From an uncultured Clostridia bacterium (GTDB lineage Bacteria > Bacillota > Clostridia > Christensenellales > Borkfalkiaceae): a stretch of DNA of 8,295 bases. The stretch lies in the NCBI GenBank assembly GCA_934249265.1, contig CAKQKQ010000080.1:1-8295 (forward strand), read 5' to 3'. This document shows positions 1 through 4,843 of this stretch, piece by piece; the first letter of the stretch is position 1; every line of letters begins with the position of its first letter. A program made the translations under genes and the position numbers. The notes below the pieces were generated by a model. That model searched no databases. It was not told the DNA's origin and was given only the letters and a program-made list of their open reading frames with translations.

Positions 1-652
1 CTTTTACGTCGTCTCTGCCAAGTTCTTTTTTAGTCTTGCTTACTATATTGTCTACAAGTCCCGCAAAGCCGTATAAAATGCCCGCTTGCATATTGGTGAC
101 GGTATTTTTACAAATAACGTGTCCGGGGTCGTCAAGTTCGATATTGGGCAACTTTGCCGTGCCGTTTACAAGCGAATCGAGCGAGCCTTTAATTCCGGGG
201 GCGATTACGCCGCCGATAAGTTCGCCCTTGTCGGTAATTACGTTAAACGTTGTCGCTGTGCCGAAGTCTACGCAAATAATAGGTCCGCCGTATTTAGTGT
301 ATGCGGCAACGCTGTTAACTATTCTGTCCGCACCGACTTCTCTTTGGTTTTCCGTCTTTATATTGAGTCCCGTTTTAAGCCCCGGTCCTACCATTAAAGG
401 CGTTTTACCGAGATAATCTTTACACATATGTTCCATAGTGTAATTGAGTTGAGGAATAACCGACGACATGATTATGCCCTCGATTTCGTCTTTCTTTATA
501 TTTTTAGACGACAATAAATCGTTGACGACAACGCCGTACTCGTCCGACGTGGAAGCCCTTTGAGAAGAAACCCTAAACGTCGCTATAAGGCGTTTGCCGT
601 CGAAAACGCCGTATTTTATGTTCGTATTTCCTATATCTATTACTAAAATCAT
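1..652 (-). CDS. coaX: Type III pantothenate kinase CoaX (3' end beyond window)
   Basis: Phosphorylates pantothenate to 4'-phosphopantothenate, the first committed step of CoA synthesis, in the cytoplasm. The 217 visible residues carry the type III (ASKHA-fold) signatures: the N-terminal phosphate-binding loop DIGNTNIKYG (6-15, Asp6), GADR (107-110), DFGTATTFN (129-137), GGVIAPG (147-153) and the MQAGILYGFAGLVD helix (188-201). Family members are about 255 residues, so roughly 40 C-terminal residues lie left of base 1. The ATG at 650-652 is preceded by AAAGGA lying inside the end of the upstream gene; the gap to that gene's stop codon is only two bases, so the two are almost certainly co-transcribed and translationally coupled. 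The upstream ECF S component suggests paired pantothenate uptake and phosphorylation. Family assignment is secure. The reading frame is intact, with no missing key residue in the visible part. Confidence 0.96.
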   Translation of the reverse strand, partial: MILVIDIGNTNIKYGVFDGKRLIATFRVSSQRASTSDEYGVVVNDLLSSKNIKKDEIEGIIMSSVIPQLNYTMEHMCKDYLGKTPLMVGPGLKTGLNIKTENQREVGADRIVNSVAAYTKYGGPIICVDFGTATTFNVITDKGELIGGVIAPGIKGSLDSLVNGTAKLPNIELDDPGHVICKNTVTNMQAGILYGFAGLVDNIVSKTKKELGRDDVK

Positions 653-654
653 TT

Positions 655-1251
655 TTATTTTTCCTTTGTGAGCACTTTAATCACGTTTGACAAAACGGGT
701 ACGAGCAATAAGTTTATCAAAAGTTCTACGATAAAGTTTATGCCAGCCGCTTGTATAAACAAAAAGTAAAATATATTAGTGCTTTGCACCGCTTCGAGTT
801 TGTAAAGCGTTTTGTACATTAAAAGCATACCTATTATAAATATCGAGGTGTTGAGTACTGGTGCGGAAACCGCCGAAACGTAAATTGCCGCTTTGCTGTT
901 TTTCTTGCTTAAAAGTTGATAAAACAACCCGGGGAGAAAACCCGCCGCCACCGATTTGATTACGCACACCAAAACAGTGCCTATGGGGCTTTCTTGAAGT
1001 AAAAAGCCCGTAAACGGGTCATAGCCCGTCAAACCCATTACTATGGTGATTATGCCGAAACCCAAACCGAGTATGCCGCCGTTTATAGGTCCGATGATTA
1101 TCGAACCGAGAACTATCGGCACAAGCACGAACGAAAACCTAATCGTTCCGATTTGAATGTAACTGCCGAAATACTGAAGTACTATGACAAAAGCCAAAAG
1201 TACGGCGGTTTTCGCCAAATTGCGCGATGAAAAAACTTCTTTAAAATTCAT
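655..1251 (-). CDS. ECF transporter S component, probably for pantothenate (PanT-like)
   Basis: Substrate-capture membrane subunit of an energy-coupling-factor vitamin importer. It would work with the shared EcfA/A'/T module, which is not in this window. The protein has 198 residues, very hydrophobic, with about six membrane segments (near 13-33, 40-55, 57-75, 88-112, 122-145 and 160-187). The first helix carries the Ala-rich TAVLLAF stretch (15-21) that S components use to contact EcfT, followed by a loop and a Pro/Gly-rich region (LVPIVLGS, IIGPINGGILGLGFG) typical of the ECF_trnsprt group. The ATG at 1249-1251 has GGAGG (1256-1260) four bases upstream. The pantothenate assignment rests on coaX starting two bases downstream; family alone would also allow folate, riboflavin or another vitamin. 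Transcription probably starts from the sigma-A-type promoter at 1361-1389. S component: high confidence. Pantothenate: moderate. Confidence 0.85.
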   Translation of the reverse strand: MNFKEVFSSRNLAKTAVLLAFVIVLQYFGSYIQIGTIRFSFVLVPIVLGSIIIGPINGGILGLGFGIITIVMGLTGYDPFTGFLLQESPIGTVLVCVIKSVAAGFLPGLFYQLLSKKNSKAAIYVSAVSAPVLNTSIFIIGMLLMYKTLYKLEAVQSTNIFYFLFIQAAGINFIVELLINLLLVPVLSNVIKVLTKEK

Positions 1252-1360
1252 GTTGCCTCCAATCAGATTCCTTTAACGGATATCTGTTGTAAAAAAATAT
1301 GTAAATAAATATTAGTCAAACCCTTTGAAAATTGCTTTTAAAAGGTGTCTGCCGTTTATA

Positions 1361-1389
1361 ATTGTAATATATTGCCAAAAATTTTGCAA
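1361..1389 (-). promoter_or_regulatory. Sigma-A-type promoter for the ECF S component-coaX operon
   Basis: On the minus strand TTGCAA (1384-1389), a 17-base spacer and TACAAT (1361-1366) give five of six matches in the -10 box and four of six in the -35 box. Transcription would begin near 1354, leaving a leader of about 100 bases. I recognise no riboswitch in that leader. Confidence 0.6.
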
Positions 1390-1479
1390 GCGTTTTCATT
1401 GTAACAATTTTTGTTTGTATTGAGTAATATATAGTGATAGCAACGATATTAATCGGCTATACATTCGGAGGAAATATTT

Positions 1480-1689
1480 ATGATGAACTGTTTAACTTTC
1501 GGAAACGACAACTATTGTCTTTGGATTTTAATAATTCTCCTTATACTCTGCTGCTGCGGAACGGGCACTGTTTGCGGTATAATCGACAAACTTACAAACT
1601 GCTGCTGGATTTTACCCGTACTTCTCGTTTTGTGCTGCTGCGGTAAAGGCGGCTTCAACAAAAACTTCGGTTGCGGTTGCGGCAAATAA
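1480..1689 (+). CDS. Small Cys-rich hydrophobic protein with duplicated helix-CCCG unit
   Basis: A 69-residue protein of unknown function with 13 cysteines (positions 4, 13, 24-26, 32, 41, 42, 52-54, 65, 67). It consists of two copies of one 17-residue unit: CLWILIILLILCCCGTG (13-29) and CCWILPVLLVLCCCGKG (41-57), with 12 of 17 residues identical and no gap. A GFNKNFGCGCGK-type tail follows. Each unit is a short very hydrophobic helix capped by CCCG, which suggests a membrane hairpin or a disulfide/metal-linked surface layer component. The start is well supported: GGAGG at 1467-1471, eight bases before the ATG; a second ATG follows immediately. A strong terminator follows the stop codon, so it is a single-gene transcript. 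From memory it resembles small Cys-rich proteins in Clostridia that are auto-annotated as 'chorion class high-cysteine' proteins. That name is an artefact of composition and says nothing about function. No convincing sigma-A promoter was found upstream. Confidence 0.8.
   Translation: MMNCLTFGNDNYCLWILIILLILCCCGTGTVCGIIDKLTNCCWILPVLLVLCCCGKGGFNKNFGCGCGK
1516..1650 (+). repeat. Internal duplication within the Cys-rich gene
   Basis: The 51-base units 1516-1566 and 1600-1650 encode the two helix-CCCG modules. They share in-register runs such as TGGATTTTA and TGCTGCTGCGG, so the duplication is visible in the DNA as well as the protein. They are separated by 33 bases encoding a short polar linker with one cysteine. 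Confidence 0.8.
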
Positions 1690-1709
1690 TAAACACTAAT
1701 ACATACAAC

Positions 1710-1741
1710 GGGAATTGCGCGAGCAATTCCCTTATTTTTTT
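1710..1741 (+). terminator. Rho-independent terminator after the Cys-rich gene
   Basis: A perfect 9-bp stem, GGGAATTGC (1710-1718) with GCAATTCCC (1723-1731), closed by a GCGA tetraloop of the stable GNRA class and followed by TTATTTTTTT. It lies 20 bases after the stop codon. Bases 1742-1903 hold nothing else I can support apart from the weak hairpin at 1862-1884. Confidence 0.92.
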
Positions 1742-1861
1742 GCTAACATATTCTAAATCGTTGCGTTTTATTTGAAATTTGCTATCGATTTGTTTTTGTC
1801 GTTTTTTCACGGTTTTATTTATGTTTTAAATTGTGTTTTTACATAAGTCCGCAAAATCCTG

Positions 1862-1884
1862 AAAAATTTTTGCATTAGCAAAAA
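1862..1884 (-). terminator. Possible weak terminator downstream of arsR
   Basis: On the minus strand TTTTTGC-TAAT-GCAAAAA is followed by TTTTT, about 40 bases past the arsR stop codon. The stem has only two G-C pairs, so termination here would be weak. It is listed because no other stop signal for arsR is visible before the opposing Cys-rich gene's terminator. Confidence 0.3.
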
Positions 1885-1903
1885 AATACTTCTCGTAATT
1901 TAT

Positions 1904-1925
1904 TATGCGTCAAAAACGAATATGT
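1904..1925 (+). repeat. Left copy of an inverted repeat flanking arsR
   Basis: TATGCGTCAAA, then four bases, then AATATGT. The same two blocks, with six bases between them, occur on the opposite strand at 2366-2389 in the arsR promoter region. This copy ends two bases before the arsR stop codon (1927-1929). It could be a second binding site for the regulator or the relic of a cassette boundary. No target-site duplication is visible outside the pair. Confidence 0.6.
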
Positions 1926-1926
1926 A

Positions 1927-2268
1927 CTAAAAGCCCAAAAATTCTACCCCTTTAAGCATTACGTCGTTTAATAAATCCGTCCTTAAAGAATAAAATATAA
2001 TTTTGCCTTGCCTTTTTACCGACACCGCGCCTAAATTTTTAAGTATTCTTAATTGGTGCGAAACGGTCGTTTGATTTATACATAATATAGAAGACAAATC
2101 GGTCACGCACATTTGGGTAATTGCAAGCGCAGACAATATTTTTAACCTCGTGTAGTCCGAAAATATCGAGAAAAACCCCACGAGGTCGTATAAAATTTCG
2201 TCCTCGGGGACGTATTCGGTCACTAAATTTTGCGTTTTTTTGTCAAGGAGCAACATTTCTTTTTGCAT
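1927..2268 (-). CDS. ArsR/SmtB-family winged-helix repressor
   Basis: A 113-residue dimeric DNA-binding repressor. Visible parts: an N-terminal helix region (1-35), the FSDYTRLKILSAL helix (36-48), the MCVTDLSSIL helix (53-62), a recognition helix around INQTTVSHQLRILKNLGAV (64-82) and a beta-wing VKRQGKIIFYSL (84-95). The classical ELCVCD metal motif is reduced to MCVTD with a single Cys (54). A second Cys (63) lies in the next helix. The C-terminal helix lacks the DxH...H metal site, so arsenic, cadmium or zinc sensing is not supported. I choose ATG 2266-2268 because GAGGTGG (2274-2280) is correctly spaced for it. A GTG three codons upstream overlaps that ribosome binding site. It is divergent from the Asn-rich small gene with shared regulatory DNA, so autoregulation and control of that neighbour are likely (inference). 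It ends in TAG. Confidence 0.9.
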   Translation of the reverse strand: MQKEMLLLDKKTQNLVTEYVPEDEILYDLVGFFSIFSDYTRLKILSALAITQMCVTDLSSILCINQTTVSHQLRILKNLGAVSVKRQGKIIFYSLRTDLLNDVMLKGVEFLGF

Positions 2269-2330
2269 TTTTCCCACCTCTTATATTTTTTAATTAAAAG
2301 CATTTCAACAAAGAAATTCTTTACGATTAT

Positions 2331-2360
2331 ATTTTAAATTAATGCTTCGATATATGTCAA
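2331..2360 (-). promoter_or_regulatory. Sigma-A-type promoter of the arsR gene
   Basis: On the minus strand a perfect TTGACA (2355-2360), an 18-base spacer and TAAAAT (2331-2336, five of six). The -35 box overlaps both inverted repeats between the two divergent genes, so a repressor bound there would block arsR transcription. Confidence 0.6.
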
Positions 2361-2392
2361 TACGCACATATTTAAAAATTTGACGCATATTG
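2352..2392. promoter_or_regulatory. Candidate ArsR operator region (two nested inverted repeats)
   Basis: Two palindromic arrangements overlap. One is ATATGT-N8-ACATAT (2352-2357 and 2366-2371), of the AT-rich kind ArsR proteins bind. The other is CAATACGC (2358-2365) and GCATATTG (2385-2392), 8-base arms with one mismatch, 19 bases apart. Together they cover the arsR -35 box and the sigma-K-type promoter of the divergent small gene. Use as an operator is inferred from position and symmetry. Confidence 0.45.
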
Positions 2393-2394
2393 TA
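2365..2394 (+). promoter_or_regulatory. Sigma-K-type (late mother-cell) promoter for the Asn-rich small gene
   Basis: The sequence cACa (2365-2368), 16 bases, then gCATAttgTA (2385-2394) fits the Bacillus sigma-K consensus mACm-N16-gCATAnnnTA at every defined position. Transcription would begin near 2401, giving a leader of about 27 bases with the ribosome binding site AAAGGAGG at 2416-2423. No good sigma-A promoter competes for this gene: TTGACG at 2380-2385 lacks a usable -10 box. Confidence 0.55.
2366..2389 (-). repeat. Right copy of the inverted repeat flanking arsR
   Basis: Read on the minus strand it is TATGCGTCAAA, six bases, AATATGT. It matches the copy at 1904-1925 in both conserved blocks (18 bases in total) but in opposite orientation, so the pair brackets arsR. 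It lies inside the divergent promoter region. Confidence 0.6.
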
Positions 2395-2427
2395 TATTAT
2401 CAACTTATTTTGTCGAAAGGAGGTTTT

Positions 2428-2607
2428 ATGAATACAAATACCGTAGTATTTGCGGCGTTGCTGTTTTTGCTGTATTCAAACGGAACGGTGACGTCTACAC
2501 AATTGTTTTTGCTTCTTGCGTTGATGACGACGACGGGTTGTCTGTGCCGTAACAATTTAAACAACAACACCAATAATACAAACAATAACAACATATTTTC
2601 TAACTAA
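2428..2607 (+). CDS. Small hydrophobic protein with poly-Asn tail, unknown function
   Basis: A 59-residue protein with no family I recognise. Residues 6-16 (VVFAALLFLLY) and 25-33 (QLFLLLALM) are short hydrophobic segments. They are followed by GCLC (37-40) and a tail from 41 that is mostly Asn (12 Asn in the last 19 residues). The start is decided by a perfect AAAGGAGG (2416-2423) four bases before the ATG at 2428; an in-frame upstream ATG at 2380 has no such site and would lie before the predicted transcript start. It has its own strong terminator, so it is a single-gene unit. The sigma-K-like promoter, small size, Asn-rich tail and paired cysteines suggest a spore-coat or envelope component made late in sporulation. 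That is inference. The tail is coded by AAC/AAT runs and may vary in length between strains. It shares the hydrophobic-plus-Cys style of the 1480-1689 gene but no alignable sequence. Confidence 0.75.
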   Translation: MNTNTVVFAALLFLLYSNGTVTSTQLFLLLALMTTTGCLCRNNLNNNTNNTNNNNIFSN

Positions 2608-2625
2608 TTGACGACAAAATAAAAG

Positions 2626-2660
2626 CGGACTAAGCGTTTTTGCTTAATCCGTTTTTTTTT
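2626..2660. terminator. Probably bidirectional terminator between the Asn-rich gene and the M16 peptidase gene
   Basis: CGGACTAAGC (2626-2635) pairs with GCTTAATCCG (2642-2651) with one C-A mismatch, followed by nine T on the plus strand. On the minus strand the same stem is followed by CTTTTATTTT, so it can also end the peptidase transcript, whose stop codon lies about 140 bases away. No gene is seen in 2661-2801. Confidence 0.88.
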
Positions 2661-2702
2661 ATTTAATTTAGTTTTGATTAAATTTTACAGTAAGTTTTTT
2701 AT

Positions 2703-2754
2703 TTATGATTTTTCTACAAATCGCTTTGTTTATAGTTTTCCACAAACCGCTCCG
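2703..2754 (+). repeat. Short imperfect direct repeat in the 3' region of the peptidase gene
   Basis: Two adjacent units, 2703-2728 and 2730-2754, share TTAT...TTTTC(T/C)ACAAA(T/C)CGCT, with 14 of 16 bases identical in the core. No coding or regulatory role is apparent. One unit contains TTTTCCACA (2736-2744), which fits a DnaA-box consensus by chance or otherwise. Confidence 0.4.
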
Positions 2755-2801
2755 CAACTTTACAAAAATAAATTTTGCGAGCAACTTTTTATTTCGATTT
2801 T

Positions 2802-4040
2802 TTATTTTAATTTTTCGACGTTTTTACCAAGCACTGCCGTGGCAAAAGAATTGAAATCGAAATATTCTTTAATTTTCTCATTTACCGTGTCGAGGCTTAA
2901 AGCGTTGATTGCGTCTATTTTGCTTTCAAAATCAAAAATTTTGTCTTCAAACAACAAATACTTGCCGTATATGTTCATTTGAGAAGCCGTGCTGTCTTGA
3001 CTGAACGTAAAACTCGACTTGATTTGTTCTTTACTGCGTTTAAATTCCGCTTCGGTTATGCCGTTTTGTTTAAACTCGTCGATTACGTTTAAAACGGTGT
3101 CGTAGGTAACTTTATATTTCTTTGGGTTTACCGCCGAATACACAACGAAAGTACCCGTGTTGACGTATGCGTTGGGATAAGAATATACGGTATAACACAA
3201 GCCGAGTTCTTCCCTTACCTTTTGGAAAAGTCTGCTGCTCATGCCGCCACCCAAGGCAACGTTTATTATGTTTACGGAGTCTACGTCGGGGTCGGAATAT
3301 TTTATGCCGTTAAACGCCAAGCAAAAATGTACTTGCTCGATATCTTTGCGCCTACTAACGTCGCTTAATATAGGCTTATCCAATGCCAAAACGCGCTTTT
3401 TGTCGTTTACGGGGAGTTTGCCTTCCATATATTTTTCGACAAACTCTTCGGCTTTTTCTATATCTATATTGCCCGCTATGGACACGACTATATTGTCCGC
3501 CGTGTAATGCAAAGCCTTGTATTTTTCGATATCTTCCTTTGAAAATCTCTCTACGTTTTCGGTTTTGCCCAAAATCGTTCTGCCGTATCCCGTTTTGCCG
3601 AAATAAGCCTCGCCAAGCATATCGAACACAAGGTCTTCGGGCGAATCTTCGTCCATGTTGATTTCTTCGGCGATTACCGTTCTTTCTTTGTCGAGTTCGG
3701 TCTTTTCGTAAGTAGAATTTATAAATAAATCGGAGAGAATTTCAAATGCTTCTTCGGCGTGTTCCGTAGTCGATTTTATGTGATAACACGTCATATCTTT
3801 GGTGGTAAACGCGTTGAGTTGCGCGCCTATCGCGTCGGCGTTTTCGGAAATATCGAAAGACGTGCGTTTTTCAGTTCCTTTAAAATTCACGTGTTCGATA
3901 AAATGCGAAATGCCGTTTGTTTGCTCGTCTTCCCACGCGCTGCCTACCCCTACGAGTATGCCCATCGTGACCGACATAAGTCCGTCTATCTTTTTTACAA
4001 TAAGTCTTAATCCGCTTGCATATTGTTTTTTACTAATCAT
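2802..4040 (-). CDS. M16B zinc metallopeptidase (insulinase/processing-peptidase family, MlpA/YmxG-like)
   Basis: A 412-residue cytoplasmic-type zinc peptidase with no signal peptide. The inverted zinc motif HFIEH (His46, Glu49, His50) is complete. The third ligand is Glu126 in IAEEINMDEDSPED, 76 residues after His50 as in the family. The C-terminal half carries LGGGMSSRLFQ (263-273) with GLCYTVYS (280-287), the substrate-side motif of M16B enzymes. Length matches the roughly 410-residue Bacillus protein MlpA (YmxG). The start is ATG 4038-4040 because GGAG (4046-4049) sits five bases before it. An upstream in-frame ATG at 4053-4055 lies inside the deacetylase gene without a ribosome binding site. 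Only two bases separate it from the ylxY stop codon, so the pair is coupled. The order ylxY-mlpA is the same in B. subtilis. One small deviation: the usual Leu or Phe after HxxEH-M is Asn52 here. The physiological substrate is not established. Confidence 0.93.
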   Translation of the reverse strand: MISKKQYASGLRLIVKKIDGLMSVTMGILVGVGSAWEDEQTNGISHFIEHVNFKGTEKRTSFDISENADAIGAQLNAFTTKDMTCYHIKSTTEHAEEAFEILSDLFINSTYEKTELDKERTVIAEEINMDEDSPEDLVFDMLGEAYFGKTGYGRTILGKTENVERFSKEDIEKYKALHYTADNIVVSIAGNIDIEKAEEFVEKYMEGKLPVNDKKRVLALDKPILSDVSRRKDIEQVHFCLAFNGIKYSDPDVDSVNIINVALGGGMSSRLFQKVREELGLCYTVYSYPNAYVNTGTFVVYSAVNPKKYKVTYDTVLNVIDEFKQNGITEAEFKRSKEQIKSSFTFSQDSTASQMNIYGKYLLFEDKIFDFESKIDAINALSLDTVNEKIKEYFDFNSFATAVLGKNVEKLK

Positions 4041-4042
4041 TT

Positions 4043-4753
4043 TTACTCCAAACATTCGGCAACGGTAACTACGTCCATGCCGATTTCTTCAAAATGGGTC
4101 AATATTTTATCGAGCACCTTTGCCGTGTGAGACTTTGGGTGAATCAATATAATATCGCCGTTTTGTATATTTTTAGTTGCTTTATCGTATATTGTTTGCT
4201 CGTCGCTGTATTTCCAGTCGATAGTGTCTTTAGTCCACATTACGGTGGTATAACCGAGTTTTTCGGCGGCTTTAAGCGTATCCGCCCCGTACGAGCCGGA
4301 GGGCGGCGTAAAAGTCTTCATCGTAACGCCCGTGAGCGACAACACTATTCGGTGGTTGTTGTAAATTTCGGCGTAATTCGCTTTTTCGTTTAATTTTTTA
4401 TGGTCTTTATGAAAATAACCGTGGTTGCCGAGTTCGTGTCCTTCTTCCGCAATGCGCACAAGCGTTTCTTGATTATCGTCTGCCCAACAACCGCCCACGA
4501 AAAACGTTGCTTTTTTGCCGTGCGACTTAAGCGTGTCGAGCATGTCGCAAACTACTTCGGTGTTTTCGTACACGTTTATCATCAACGAAACTTGCCTTTT
4601 ATCTTTATTGCCGCCGTAGTACACGCCTTTATCGGTTGCGCCCGTAGACGCGATTTCGTTTACGGGATAAAAACAAACGAGAAGCGTTGCCGCGATAAGC
4701 ATGCACAGCACCGCGTTGGAATATTTCCTTATACTGAATTTAGATTTACTCAA
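4043..4753 (-). CDS. ylxY: YlxY-type polysaccharide deacetylase-family sporulation protein
   Basis: A 236-residue NodB-fold protein with an N-terminal signal anchor (basic start, hydrophobic about 14-30), so it is probably tethered outside the membrane. The usual motif 1 TFDDG is replaced by MINVYEN (58-64): the catalytic Asp is Asn60 and the metal-binding Asp is Val61. The INV-x-x-N form is, from memory, typical of the YlxY subgroup. Motif 2 HGYFH (His111, His115) is kept, motif 3 TPPSG lacks the usual Arg, and motifs 4 (DTIDW) and 5 (LIHPKSHT) are kept. It may therefore be a weak or non-catalytic glycan-binding relative. I choose TTG 4751-4753 because GAGGTGA (4759-4765) lies just upstream; a GTG at 4760-4762 falls inside that site but is an alternative. 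The M16 gene follows after two bases, a pairing conserved with B. subtilis. A sigma-E-like promoter precedes it. Family is certain; the YlxY subgroup is likely. Confidence 0.85.
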   Translation of the reverse strand: MSKSKFSIRKYSNAVLCMLIAATLLVCFYPVNEIASTGATDKGVYYGGNKDKRQVSLMINVYENTEVVCDMLDTLKSHGKKATFFVGGCWADDNQETLVRIAEEGHELGNHGYFHKDHKKLNEKANYAEIYNNHRIVLSLTGVTMKTFTPPSGSYGADTLKAAEKLGYTTVMWTKDTIDWKYSDEQTIYDKATKNIQNGDIILIHPKSHTAKVLDKILTHFEEIGMDVVTVAECLE

Positions 4754-4771
4754 GACTGTCACCTCACAGTA

Positions 4772-4800
4772 ATTTTATGAGGTAATCTTAAGTAAAATGC
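4772..4800 (-). promoter_or_regulatory. Possible sigma-E (early mother-cell) promoter for ylxY
   Basis: On the minus strand GCATTTT (4794-4800), 14 bases, CATAAAAT (4772-4779) match the sigma-E consensus KMATATT-N12-14-CATACAnT at six of seven and seven of eight positions. Transcription would begin near 4765, leaving a very short leader that starts at the ribosome binding site, which weakens the call. Bases 4763-4843 hold no terminator that I can see after whiA. Confidence 0.4.
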
Positions 4801-4843
4801 CTTAAAATTCGCTTATTAGGTAAAAAGAGTAAATTTTGTCGCT

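Noticed and set aside
36..416. Long open frames on the plus strand opposite coaX, and similar ones opposite the M16, ylxY, PHP and murB genes
   Set aside because: They lie antisense to clearly conserved proteins, lack ribosome binding sites and show no recognisable domains.
1252..1354. Possible riboswitch or attenuator in the leader before the ECF S component gene (AACGG near the 5' end can pair with CCGTT near 1275)
   Set aside because: Only five base pairs, no recognisable aptamer core and no terminator-like stem with a T run.
1399..1435. Sigma-A promoter for the Cys-rich gene using TTGTAA with TAATAT or TATAGT
   Set aside because: Spacers are 20 bases or more, or the -35 match is poor. 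Sigma-E and sigma-K patterns were also tried and fit badly.
2269..2277. GTG start codon for arsR three codons upstream of the chosen ATG
   Set aside because: The GTG forms part of the GAGGTGG ribosome binding site that serves the ATG at 2266-2268.
1904..2389. Insertion element with terminal inverted repeats carrying arsR
   Set aside because: No transposase and no target-site duplication next to the repeats. A pair of operators explains the pattern as well.
2736..2744. DnaA box TTTTCCACA hinting at a replication origin
   Set aside because: A single box in an AT-rich region, with no cluster and no dnaA, dnaN or gyrase genes nearby.
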